From: DAIOHQ01 sp036744635
GTDB lineage: Bacteria; Planctomycetota; Phycisphaerae; Tepidisphaerales; Tepidisphaeraceae
NCBI GenBank assembly: GCA_036744635.1
Contig: DAIOHQ010000256.1
Location: forward strand, 1 to 6,690
DNA length: 6,690 nt
Direction of reading: 5' to 3'
In this document: positions 1 through 5,267 of the stretch, one piece after another
Layout of the letters: the number at the start of each line of letters is the position of its first letter
How positions within the stretch are numbered: position 1 is the stretch's first letter
Notes under the pieces: generated by a model
Seen by the model: only the letters and a program-made list of their open reading frames with translations
The model's database searches: none
What the model was told of the DNA's origin: nothing
Program-made: the position numbers and the translations under genes

Positions 1-5
1 TAAGA

Positions 6-33
6 CACAGGTCTGCGAGTACGCCGACCTGTG
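6..33. repeat. Hairpin downstream of the ROK kinase gene
   Basis: An 8-base arm CACAGGTC (6-13) pairs perfectly with GACCTGTG (26-33). Inside, after one mismatch, GCG (15-17) pairs with CGC (22-24) around the four-base loop AGTA. It lies 27 bases past the stop codon of the minus-strand ROK kinase, so it could end or protect that transcript. No T-tract follows it in the minus direction, so it is not a classic intrinsic terminator. The stem resembles the GCACGGGT/ACCCGTGC hairpins of the twin-hairpin repeats further right, with one substituted and still paired position. That kinship is only suggestive. Confidence 0.5.
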
Positions 34-59
34 GCACCCCAACTGACCCACTACCCAAA

Positions 60-953
60 TTACGCTTCGCGCATGGCATTCCAGGCGGCGCCGACGGCGC
101 CGGCCACCTCGCCGAGTTGGGCCGCGACGATCTTCACCTTGTGGCCGTGCGGACGCCACTCAAATTCATCGAGAAATTGCCCGAGCGGCGAAAACAGCGC
201 CTCTCCCGCCAGCGCCACGCCGCCGCCGAGAATCACCACCTCCGGGTCGACGGCGTTGATCAACGACACCAGATGGGATGCCAACGCACGTACGGAGCGC
301 ATCCACACCCGCGCGGCGTCGGGGTCGCCACGCTGGTAGGCGTCAACCAGATCCCTGGTGGTGGTGAAGCGGCCGTTGCAGCGCTCGCCGACGGTATAGT
401 TGCCGATGAATTCCTCGATGCTGCCGGGCGTGCCGACGATGTCGGGCTTGCCGTTAAAATCAACCGTCATGTGCCCGAGGTGCCCCGCCCGGCCGAGGTG
501 CCCCTTGAGCAGCTTGCCGTTGGCCAGCACCGCCCCGCCCACGCCGGTGCCAAGGGTGAGCAGGATCGCATCCTGCGCCCCGCGCGCCGCCCCCTGCCAC
601 ACTTCCCCCAGCAGCGCCGCGTTGGCGTCGTTGATCACCGGCACGAGATGATCGCGGGCAAAGACCTTCGTCCATTCCAGCCCCTGCACCGCCTCCATCC
701 GCCCGGCCATCCAGTAAATCGATTTTCCATCCGGCCGGGCAAAGCCCGGAGAGGAAACCCCGATCCACCGCGCCCGGCCATGTCTTACCTCCAGCTTCTC
801 CACCTCCGCGCGAATCTCCCCGGCGAACGTCCCGGCGGCATCGTCGGTGGTGGGAAACTGGGCATGCTCCAGAATTTTTCCCGATTCATCCACGCAGATC
901 GCCTTCACGTTGGTTCCACCCAGATCAATTCCAATTGCGTATTCGTTCGCCAT
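60..953 (-). CDS. ROK-family sugar kinase (glucokinase-like)
   Basis: This 297-residue protein belongs to the ROK family (sugar kinases of the ASKHA fold), probably phosphorylating glucose or another hexose with ATP in the cytoplasm. Visible motifs are the phosphate-binding GIDLGGTN (8-15), NDANAA (108-113) with the likely catalytic base D109, GTGVGG (135-140), GHLGHM (157-162) and the adenosine-side ILGGGVALAG (241-250). Length is normal for the family. The usual ROK zinc site, CxCGxxGCxE after the GH motif, is absent: the matching stretch (about 165-184) has no cysteine and reads GTPGSIEEF. The frame stays open to an ATG at 1004. The ATG at 953 is preferred because GIDLGGTN then sits at the normal N-terminal distance and because a promoter candidate overlaps the upstream ATG. 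There is no strong Shine-Dalgarno at either start. The exact sugar cannot be told; N-acetyl sugars are possible. Confidence 0.9.
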   Translation of the reverse strand: MANEYAIGIDLGGTNVKAICVDESGKILEHAQFPTTDDAAGTFAGEIRAEVEKLEVRHGRARWIGVSSPGFARPDGKSIYWMAGRMEAVQGLEWTKVFARDHLVPVINDANAALLGEVWQGAARGAQDAILLTLGTGVGGAVLANGKLLKGHLGRAGHLGHMTVDFNGKPDIVGTPGSIEEFIGNYTVGERCNGRFTTTRDLVDAYQRGDPDAARVWMRSVRALASHLVSLINAVDPEVVILGGGVALAGEALFSPLGQFLDEFEWRPHGHKVKIVAAQLGEVAGAVGAAWNAMREA

Positions 954-1010
954 ATTCGCACCCGAGGCCTCTGCGCGTGATTTCACGATCCGCTTCGACT
1001 CCATCGCGCC

Positions 1011-1039
1011 ATTGTGCCAGATGTCGTAATCCGCACCAA
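1011..1039 (-). promoter_or_regulatory. Candidate sigma70-like promoter of the ROK kinase
   Basis: Read on the minus strand, TTGGTG (1034-1039) and CACAAT (1011-1016) are separated by 17 bases. They match the -35 and -10 consensus at 3 and 4 of 6 positions. Transcription would begin near 1004, giving a leader of about 50 bases to the ATG at 953 and placing the upstream ATG at 1004 on the transcript's very first bases. Confidence 0.4.
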
Positions 1040-1060
1040 CCCCTGCGTCCCCCCCTGCGC

Positions 1061-1089
1061 TTGCTCATCTGGCGCGCCTGGGCTATGCT
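1061..1089 (+). promoter_or_regulatory. Candidate sigma70-like promoter of the 75-residue acidic protein
   Basis: TTGCTC (1061-1066) and TATGCT (1084-1089) are separated by 17 bases. The predicted transcription start near 1096 leaves a leader of about 25 bases that contains the ribosome binding site. It stands back to back with the promoter candidate of the ROK kinase, so both genes would be driven from this 167-base gap. Confidence 0.5.
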
Positions 1090-1107
1090 GATTGCTGCAC
1101 TTCATTC

Positions 1108-1113
1108 AGGGAG
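1108..1113 (+). promoter_or_regulatory. Ribosome binding site fixing the start at 1121
   Basis: AGGGAG lies 7 bases before the ATG at 1121. It decides between this start and upstream in-frame ATGs as far back as 935, which would add an arginine-rich, low-complexity extension running into the ROK kinase gene. Confidence 0.65.
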
Positions 1114-1120
1114 ATTGACT

Positions 1121-1348
1121 ATGTCTGGAGACGAAATCGCCAGCCTGCTGGAAGATGCAGGATATTCCTACAACGCTGAGACCGGCCGCTACGAAGTGGC
1201 CGCCGGCACCGCCACCGAAGGCGAGACCGACCACTCCTCGGAGTTCGTGGCCGACACCCTGGAGCTGCCGCTCGACGACCTGCAGCGGTGGGAGGATGAA
1301 CGCCGCGCCGAGACCCAAGGCGCCGGGGATCTGCCCAGCGCAACTTGA
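1121..1348 (+). CDS. Small acidic protein of unknown function
   Basis: I do not recognise this 75-residue protein. It is strongly acidic: 19 Asp/Glu against 4 Arg, with no lysine and no cysteine. The N-terminal part (about 3-25, SGDEIASLLEDAGYSY then NAETGRYEV) looks like a short helix followed by a beta hairpin. A Thr/Ala/Gly/Glu-rich linker (28-40) leads to a likely second amphipathic helix rich in Leu, Asp and Glu (about 41-64). There is no signal peptide or membrane segment, so it should be a soluble cytoplasmic protein. A good promoter candidate, a well-spaced AGGGAG ribosome binding site and an intergenic position make it a credible gene despite its size. It diverges from the ROK kinase and converges on phosphoglycerate kinase, 47 bases away with no obvious terminator between. 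An acidic partner-binding protein is possible but unproven. Confidence 0.7.
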   Translation: MSGDEIASLLEDAGYSYNAETGRYEVAAGTATEGETDHSSEFVADTLELPLDDLQRWEDERRAETQGAGDLPSAT

Positions 1349-1395
1349 CGCCCTCGCGACTCGTGCCGACTGAACCTCCACCAACGTCGCCACGC

Positions 1396-2574
1396 TCAAT
1401 CCAGAATGTCGAGCGTCGAAAAGTGCCCGTTCTCGAGGAACTCCAGCGACGCTCCGCCGCCGGTCGACACGTGTGACACCTTTTCGCTCAGGCCCATCTG
1501 TTCGATGGCGGCAGCGCTGTCCCCGCCACCAATGATCGTCACCGCACCTTTTCCCGTCACATCCGCCACCGCGTTGGCGACCGCCTTGGTCCCGGCCTCA
1601 AATTGCGGCCGTTCAAACACGCCCATCGGCCCGTTCCACACGATCGTCTTCGCCTTGGCGATCTCACTCTTGTACGCCGCAATGGTCTTGGGCCCGATAT
1701 CGAATCCAGCCTTCTCGCCGGGAATGTTGCCCTCCACCACCGAAGTCGCCGTCGCGTCAATTCCATCGGCCACCATCGTATCCACCGGCAGCTTGAGCTT
1801 TCCGCCGGCCTTGGCGAGCAACCCCTTGGCCATTTCCACCTTGTCCGCCTCTACCAGCGACTTGCCCACCGTCTTCCCCTGCGCCAGGAAAAACGTGTAC
1901 GCCATCGCCCCGCCGATCAACAGCGTGTCGCACTTGCCCAGCAGTTGCTCGATCACGTTGATCTTGTCCGACACCTTCGCCCCGCCGAGAATGGCGACGA
2001 ATGGCTTGGCCGGTTTCGTCACCGCATCGCCGAGAAACTTCAGCTCTTTTTGAATCAGGAATCCGATCACCCGCGGCTTGCCCTGCATCGCCTGCGCCGC
2101 CCCGAAGGTGCTGGCGTGTTCGCGGTGGGCGGTGCCGAAGGCGTCGTTGACGTAGATGTCGCCGAGCCTGGCGAGCTGGCGGGCGAAATTGGCTTCGTTC
2201 TTTTCCTCTTCCTTGTGGAAGCGCAGGTTCTCCAGCAGCAGGACTTCGCCATCCTTCAATTCGCCGGCCGCCATCTCCACCTGCGGGCCGATGCAGTCTT
2301 CGGTGAAGCGCACCGGCTTTCCCAGCAGCTCCCCCAGCCGATTGGCCACCGGCTTCAGCGAATATTTCGGCTCCGGCCCGCCCTTGGGCCGGCCGAGGTG
2401 CGACATCAGAATCAGCCTGCCGCCGCGCTCGATCACGTTGCGGATGGTTGGCAGGGCCTGGGTGATCCGCCGGTCATCGGTGATCCTGCTCCCCTCCAGC
2501 GGCACGTTGAAATCCGCCCGCATCAGGACTTTCTTCCCCTTCACATCCACGTCCGCGACCGTCTTTTTTGCCAT
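1396..2574 (-). CDS. pgk: Phosphoglycerate kinase
   Basis: This 392-residue enzyme transfers the acyl phosphate of 1,3-bisphosphoglycerate to ADP, making ATP and 3-phosphoglycerate in glycolysis; it runs in reverse in gluconeogenesis. It is cytoplasmic and of normal length. The N-terminal substrate domain shows RADFNVP (19-25), SHLGRPKG (58-65), LENLRFHKEE (114-123) and NDAFGTAHREHAST (143-156). The C-terminal nucleotide domain shows GGAKVSDKI (197-205), GGAMAYTF (221-228), VWNGPMGVFE (312-321), GGGDSA (349-354) and TGGGASLEF (371-379). All the standard motifs are present. The extreme C-terminus (ENGHFSTLDILD) departs from the more usual glycine/proline-rich ending. The frame is open for 111 more codons upstream, but that stretch translates a repeat and the promoter. 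The ATG at 2574 has GAGGAA 6 bases ahead and starts a normal PGK N-terminus. The gene stands alone; the usual neighbours gap and tpiA are not in view. Confidence 0.98.
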   Translation of the reverse strand: MAKKTVADVDVKGKKVLMRADFNVPLEGSRITDDRRITQALPTIRNVIERGGRLILMSHLGRPKGGPEPKYSLKPVANRLGELLGKPVRFTEDCIGPQVEMAAGELKDGEVLLLENLRFHKEEEKNEANFARQLARLGDIYVNDAFGTAHREHASTFGAAQAMQGKPRVIGFLIQKELKFLGDAVTKPAKPFVAILGGAKVSDKINVIEQLLGKCDTLLIGGAMAYTFFLAQGKTVGKSLVEADKVEMAKGLLAKAGGKLKLPVDTMVADGIDATATSVVEGNIPGEKAGFDIGPKTIAAYKSEIAKAKTIVWNGPMGVFERPQFEAGTKAVANAVADVTGKGAVTIIGGGDSAAAIEQMGLSEKVSHVSTGGGASLEFLENGHFSTLDILD

Positions 2575-2580
2575 GACTCG

Positions 2581-2586
2581 TTCCTC
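2581..2586 (-). promoter_or_regulatory. Ribosome binding site of pgk
   Basis: On the minus strand GAGGAA ends 6 bases before the ATG at 2574. This supports that start over the long upstream open frame, which would add 111 residues to PGK. Confidence 0.8.
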
Positions 2587-2614
2587 GCCGAATGAATTCT
2601 CCCAGCCCCCGCCG

Positions 2615-2642
2615 ATGCTACGGCAGGTCGGCTTCAAGTCAA
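2615..2642 (-). promoter_or_regulatory. Candidate sigma70-like promoter of pgk
   Basis: Read on the minus strand, TTGACT (2637-2642, five of six consensus bases) and TAGCAT (2615-2620, four of six) are 16 bases apart. The start of transcription would fall near 2608, with a leader of about 34 bases carrying the GAGGAA ribosome binding site. It is the best-matching promoter candidate in the window, which suits a highly expressed glycolytic gene. The twin-hairpin repeat begins about 50 bases further upstream. Confidence 0.6.
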
Positions 2643-2690
2643 GAAAGCCAAACAATGCCGGATGTGGCGATGGTTCGTGCTCCATGAAGT

Positions 2691-2768
2691 GGCATGGGCT
2701 ACCCAGCCCATGCACAAGAAGCGCAGCGCTCTGCTCTTCCCCCGTAGCATGGGTTTCCAACCCATGCC
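2691..2768 (+). repeat. Twin-hairpin repeat, copy B
   Basis: Two perfect hairpins lie 33 bases apart. The first has arms GCATGGGCT (2692-2700) and AGCCCATGC (2705-2713) with loop ACCC. The second has arms GCATGGGTT (2747-2755) and AACCCATGC (2759-2767) with loop TCC. The linker contains GAAGCGCAGCGC, shared with both other copies. The unit starts GGCATGGG and ends CCCATGCC. It sits between the divergent pgk and chelatase promoters, in a 352-base gap that otherwise holds only those promoters. Open frames across it on both strands are translations of the repeat, not genes. Confidence 0.85.
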
Positions 2769-2883
2769 GAGCATCGCGGCCAGACCGAGCGATATGATTT
2801 TTCCAGTGATGTGGTGCGCGACAATATTCACCGCCTGGCACGGGTTCAGGAAAACGCGTGCTATCGGAGGGTTGTCGGAGGGT

Positions 2884-2912
2884 TTGTTTGCCTTTCCCGT
2901 AACTCATACAAT
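2884..2912 (+). promoter_or_regulatory. Candidate promoter of the chelatase gene, close to the start codon
   Basis: TTGTTT (2884-2889) and TACAAT (2907-2912, five of six consensus bases) are separated by 17 bases. Transcription would start around 2918-2920, only about 7-9 bases before the ATG at 2927. That would leave an almost leaderless mRNA, in keeping with the lack of a Shine-Dalgarno sequence there. Confidence 0.5.
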
Positions 2913-2926
2913 CCTATCGAACTGAC

Positions 2927-3355
2927 ATGACCGAAGGCATCATCATCGTCGATCACGGCTCGCGGCTCGCCGAGAGCAACCGGATGCTCGAACAGCTTGC
3001 GGTGTTGTTCGCCGCCCGCTTTGCCGCGAAATACGCGATCGTCGAGCCGGCGCACATGGAGATCGCCGAACCCACCATCGCCGCCGCCTACGCCCGCTGC
3101 GCCGGGCGCGGGGCGGAGCGCATCATCGTCTGCCCGTTTTTCCTCGGCCCGGGAAAGCACTGGACGCACGACATCCCCCGGCTGGCGGCGGAGGCGGCCA
3201 AAGAGTTTCCCCACACCACCTATCACGTCACCCCGACCCTCGGTATCGACGACCTGATCCTCGACCTGCTCGACAAGCGCATCGGCACCTGCGCCAGCCA
3301 CGATTTCGCCTGCGATCTGTGCGAGGGGACGCTGCGGGCGGGGACGCGCCCTTGA
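2927..3355 (+). CDS. Short CbiX/SirB-type sirohydrochlorin chelatase
   Basis: This 142-residue protein matches the single-domain form of the CbiX/SirB chelatase family, which inserts Co2+ (cobalamin) or Fe2+ (siroheme) into sirohydrochlorin in the cytoplasm. The first strand ends in VDHGSR (8-13) with metal-binding candidate H10. The second conserved histidine is H78 in CPFFLGPGKHWTHDIP (69-84). These match the two active-site histidines known for short CbiX proteins, which work as homodimers. EPAHMEIAEPTI (40-51) is also family-typical. The tail carries C122, C129 and C132; CDLC (129-132) recalls the CxxC iron-sulfur motif reported near the C-terminus of Bacillus megaterium CbiX. Start: the ATG at 2927 gives a complete first strand, but no Shine-Dalgarno precedes it. 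No other tetrapyrrole gene is in view, so cobalt versus iron cannot be decided. It could also be a relative with another tetrapyrrole substrate. Confidence 0.85.
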   Translation: MTEGIIIVDHGSRLAESNRMLEQLAVLFAARFAAKYAIVEPAHMEIAEPTIAAAYARCAGRGAERIIVCPFFLGPGKHWTHDIPRLAAEAAKEFPHTTYHVTPTLGIDDLILDLLDKRIGTCASHDFACDLCEGTLRAGTRP

Positions 3356-3371
3356 ATTGCTGAAAACACGT

Positions 3372-3424
3372 AAACATGAAGATGCGCTGGCTTGCCGCTC
3401 TTCATGTTTCATGTCTTCATGTTT
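3372..3424 (+). terminator. Hairpin with repeated arm in a convergent gap (possible terminator)
   Basis: AAACATGAAG (3372-3381) pairs perfectly with CTTCATGTTT (3400-3409) across an 18-base loop. The same 10 bases recur at 3415-3424, so the left arm has two possible partners. It starts 17 bases past the chelatase stop codon and ends 18 bases before the stop of the convergent nuclease gene, the expected place for a bidirectional terminator. The T-rich stretch after the stem is interrupted, so an intrinsic terminator is only plausible. Short ATGAAG/CTTCAT words of this kind could also be a simple dispersed repeat. Confidence 0.45.
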
Positions 3425-3442
3425 CAGAAGTTGGAATGCGTA

Positions 3443-4915
3443 TCAATCATTATCCGTCTTCTTCACGCCCGCATCCGCCGCCCCGCCGCGGCTGCCGGCG
3501 GTAAGAGGCTCATCCTTGGCGTAAAAGCAGACCTCGGAGGATTCCATCGCCGGCACCACCACCCGGCCCATCCCCTTCGCCACCAGCCGCCGGGCCAACG
3601 TCTCGGCCTGCGCCTCTTCTCCGTGTACCACGAAGGCGGTTGTCTGCGGTCCGGTGGTCGGCTGCAGAAAACGCAGCAGCTCATCGCTGTCGGCGTGGGC
3701 GCTCAGGCCGTGGATCGTCTTGACCTGGCACTTGACATCGTACCACTGATCGAAGACGCGCACGCGGCTCTGCGACTCCTGCAGCCGCCGGCCAAGCGTC
3801 TGCGGCGGCACCCAGCCCACGAACAGCACCATGTCATTCGGCCGCTCCAGGCTCACCTTGAGATGGTGCAATATCCGTCCGAATTCGCAGGTTGGGCTGG
3901 AAGCGATGATCACGCACGGCCCGGCTTGGCTGTTGATTTTTATGCTGTCCTGCGATGATGCCGCCAGCGTCACGCGCGACAGGCCAAACAGGTCCTTCTC
4001 CCCAATCATGGCCCGGGTCTGCTCGTCATAATTTTCCCGGAACTCGCCGTGGATGCGGGTCAGTTCCGCCCCCATCGGACTGTCCACGAAGATGGGGATC
4101 GGCGGAATTTTCTTTTCGCTGATGAACTTCTGCATGTACCACAGAATGGTCTGCGTGCGTCCCATCGCGAAGGACGGTATCAGCAGCCGGCCGCGCCCGC
4201 GGATGCACTGGTTGACCGCGTCCAGCAGTTCCGGCTCGACCTCCTCCATCGGCCCGTGCAGGGAGTTGCCATAGGTGCTCTCGGTGATGACCTGGTCGAA
4301 CGGGCCACTGAGCGTCTGGGGATCGCGGATGATCGGGGTGTTGTAGCGCCCCACATCCGCCGTGAACAGCAGCGAGCGGTCCTTGCCACCCTCATTCCAC
4401 TGCAGGACCACGTAGGCCGATCCCAGTATGTGCCCGGCATCGTAAAACGTGAAGGATACCCCACCGCCCAGATCGACCTTCTGCCCATATTGCACGCGCT
4501 TGAACTGCTGCAGCACGGCCGGCACGTCGCTGGAGCGATAGAGCGGCTCGATCTTCTCCTGATCCGGATCGCGGGTGCGGCGGTTGAGGTAATCCACATC
4601 CTCTTCCTGAATCTTGGCGGCATCCATCATGATCACCCGCGCCACTTCCGCCGTGGCCGGCGTGCAATAAATCGGGCCGGTAAAGCCCGCGCGGGTGAAG
4701 ACCGGCAGCTTGCCGCAATGATCCAGATGCCCGTGCGACAGGATGATCGCATCGGCCGACTTGATGTCATCGGGAAGGAAGTGATTGAGGCGATTGGCCT
4801 CCTCCCGCGGCCCCTGATACAGCCCCGCATCGAGAAAAATCCGCAGGCCGTTCACTTCCACCAGATGACAGGAACCCGTCACCGTCCGATCCGCGCCACA
4901 GAATTGAATTCGCAT
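3443..4915 (-). CDS. MBL-fold beta-CASP ribonuclease (CPSF73-like)
   Basis: This 490-residue protein is a metallo-beta-lactamase-fold nuclease with beta-CASP and RMMBL parts, the bacterial family related to CPSF73/Ysh1. Such enzymes cut or degrade RNA in the cytoplasm using two zinc ions. Motifs in order: FLDAG (27-31, D29); HGHLDH (61-66); H162 in DAGHILGS (159-166); D187 in FTADVG (184-189); beta-CASP motif A at E212 in TESTYGN (211-217); GRILHHLK (346-353) with motif B histidine; motif C in SAHAD (405-409); and VHGE (430-433). All metal ligands are present. The segment before GRILHHLK reads ASSPTCEF (338-345), where I would expect an SSGMCEGG-like sequence. The open frame continues upstream, but its extra 49 residues translate a repeat; the ATG at 4915 starts directly at the first strand (MRIQFCGA). 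No Shine-Dalgarno is seen, and TACTAT ends 6 bases before the ATG. Confidence 0.93.
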   Translation of the reverse strand: MRIQFCGADRTVTGSCHLVEVNGLRIFLDAGLYQGPREEANRLNHFLPDDIKSADAIILSHGHLDHCGKLPVFTRAGFTGPIYCTPATAEVARVIMMDAAKIQEEDVDYLNRRTRDPDQEKIEPLYRSSDVPAVLQQFKRVQYGQKVDLGGGVSFTFYDAGHILGSAYVVLQWNEGGKDRSLLFTADVGRYNTPIIRDPQTLSGPFDQVITESTYGNSLHGPMEEVEPELLDAVNQCIRGRGRLLIPSFAMGRTQTILWYMQKFISEKKIPPIPIFVDSPMGAELTRIHGEFRENYDEQTRAMIGEKDLFGLSRVTLAASSQDSIKINSQAGPCVIIASSPTCEFGRILHHLKVSLERPNDMVLFVGWVPPQTLGRRLQESQSRVRVFDQWYDVKCQVKTIHGLSAHADSDELLRFLQPTTGPQTTAFVVHGEEAQAETLARRLVAKGMGRVVVPAMESSEVCFYAKDEPLTAGSRGGAADAGVKKTDND

Positions 4916-4921
4916 GAGGGC

Positions 4922-4949
4922 ATAGTACCAGAGACAGCGCCGACGCAAA
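4922..4949 (-). promoter_or_regulatory. Candidate promoter giving a leaderless nuclease mRNA
   Basis: On the minus strand TACTAT (4922-4927) ends 6 bases before the ATG at 4915, and a weak TTTGCG (4944-4949) lies 16 bases upstream of it. If used, transcription would start at or next to the A of the start codon. The absence of any ribosome binding site there agrees. The -35 match is poor (three of six). Confidence 0.35.
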
Positions 4950-5010
4950 CCGGTATTTCCCTTCTCGCGCACGCACAAGGTCCAGCGCTCGAACGTGGCG
5001 TCCCAATTGT

Positions 5011-5083
5011 GGCACGGGGCTACCAGCCCGTGCGCAAGAAGCGCAGCGCTCCCGCGTAGCACGGGTTTTCCTTAACCCGTGCC
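5011..5083 (+). repeat. Twin-hairpin repeat, copy C
   Basis: Same orientation and plan as copy B. Hairpin 1 pairs 5012-5021 (GCACGGGGCT) with AGCCCGTGC (5025-5033), with one extra G bulged. Hairpin 2 has arms GCACGGGTT (5059-5067) and AACCCGTGC (5074-5082) around a 6-base loop. The linker contains AAGAAGCGCAGCGCT (5037-5051 region), identical to that in copy B. The stems carry C-G where copy B carries T-A. It begins about 95 bases upstream of the nuclease start codon. Confidence 0.85.
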
Positions 5084-5127
5084 GGACGGTGTGGCATCCT
5101 CACACATCCACGCGATCGGAAGGAGTC

Positions 5128-5215
5128 TGGCACGGGTTGAAAACCTGGTCGGAAACCCGTGCTGCGGAGGAAAAGCGCGCTGCGCTTCGAGCGCATGGGC
5201 TGGTAGCCCATGCCA
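5128..5215 (-). repeat. Twin-hairpin repeat, copy D (inverted relative to C)
   Basis: Read on the minus strand it has the same order as B and C. Hairpin 1 has arms GCATGGGCT and AGCCCATGC (5193-5213, 3-base loop). Next comes the linker core GAAGCGCAGCGC (5178-5189 region), then hairpin 2 with arms GCACGGGTT and AACCCGTGC (5130-5162, 15-base loop). It is longer than B and C because of the larger second loop. One hairpin has the T-A and the other the C-G version of the variable pair. A 44-base spacer separates it from copy C, and it ends 53 bases before the stop codon of the phosphatase gene. Confidence 0.8.
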
Positions 5216-5267
5216 CGTTGAAATCGCTGGTGCCCCATTCGCCACAACTAAGCGGTACATCCGCATG

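Noticed and set aside
1349..1395. Terminator between the 75-residue gene and pgk
   Set aside because: I found no stem longer than a few bases and no T-tract on either strand in these 47 bases.
1603..2595. 330-residue open frame on the plus strand opposite pgk
   Set aside because: It is a GC-rich shadow frame, rich in Arg, His and Leu with no recognisable domain, while the opposite strand encodes full-length PGK.
2575..2907. 111-residue N-terminal extension of PGK
   Set aside because: It translates the promoter and the twin-hairpin repeat, and a strong ribosome binding site supports the ATG at 2574.
2662..2925. 87-residue plus-strand frame upstream of the chelatase, and similar short frames over the repeats at 5020-5247
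   Set aside because: Most of the sequence is translated repeat, and similar peptides appear at each repeat copy because the DNA, not a protein, is repeated.
2861..3412. 183-residue open frame on the minus strand opposite the chelatase
   Set aside because: It is antisense to a gene with clear chelatase motifs, its composition is a low-complexity Arg/Gly/Ala/Asp mix, and its first residues translate the ATGAAG repeat.
4049..5059. 336-residue open frame on the plus strand opposite the nuclease
   Set aside because: The opposite strand holds all the metal-binding motifs of a beta-CASP nuclease, and this frame ends inside repeat copy C.
2691..5215. A CRISPR array from the repeated palindromes
   Set aside because: There are only three units, in two distant places and in both orientations, with no regular spacers and no cas gene.
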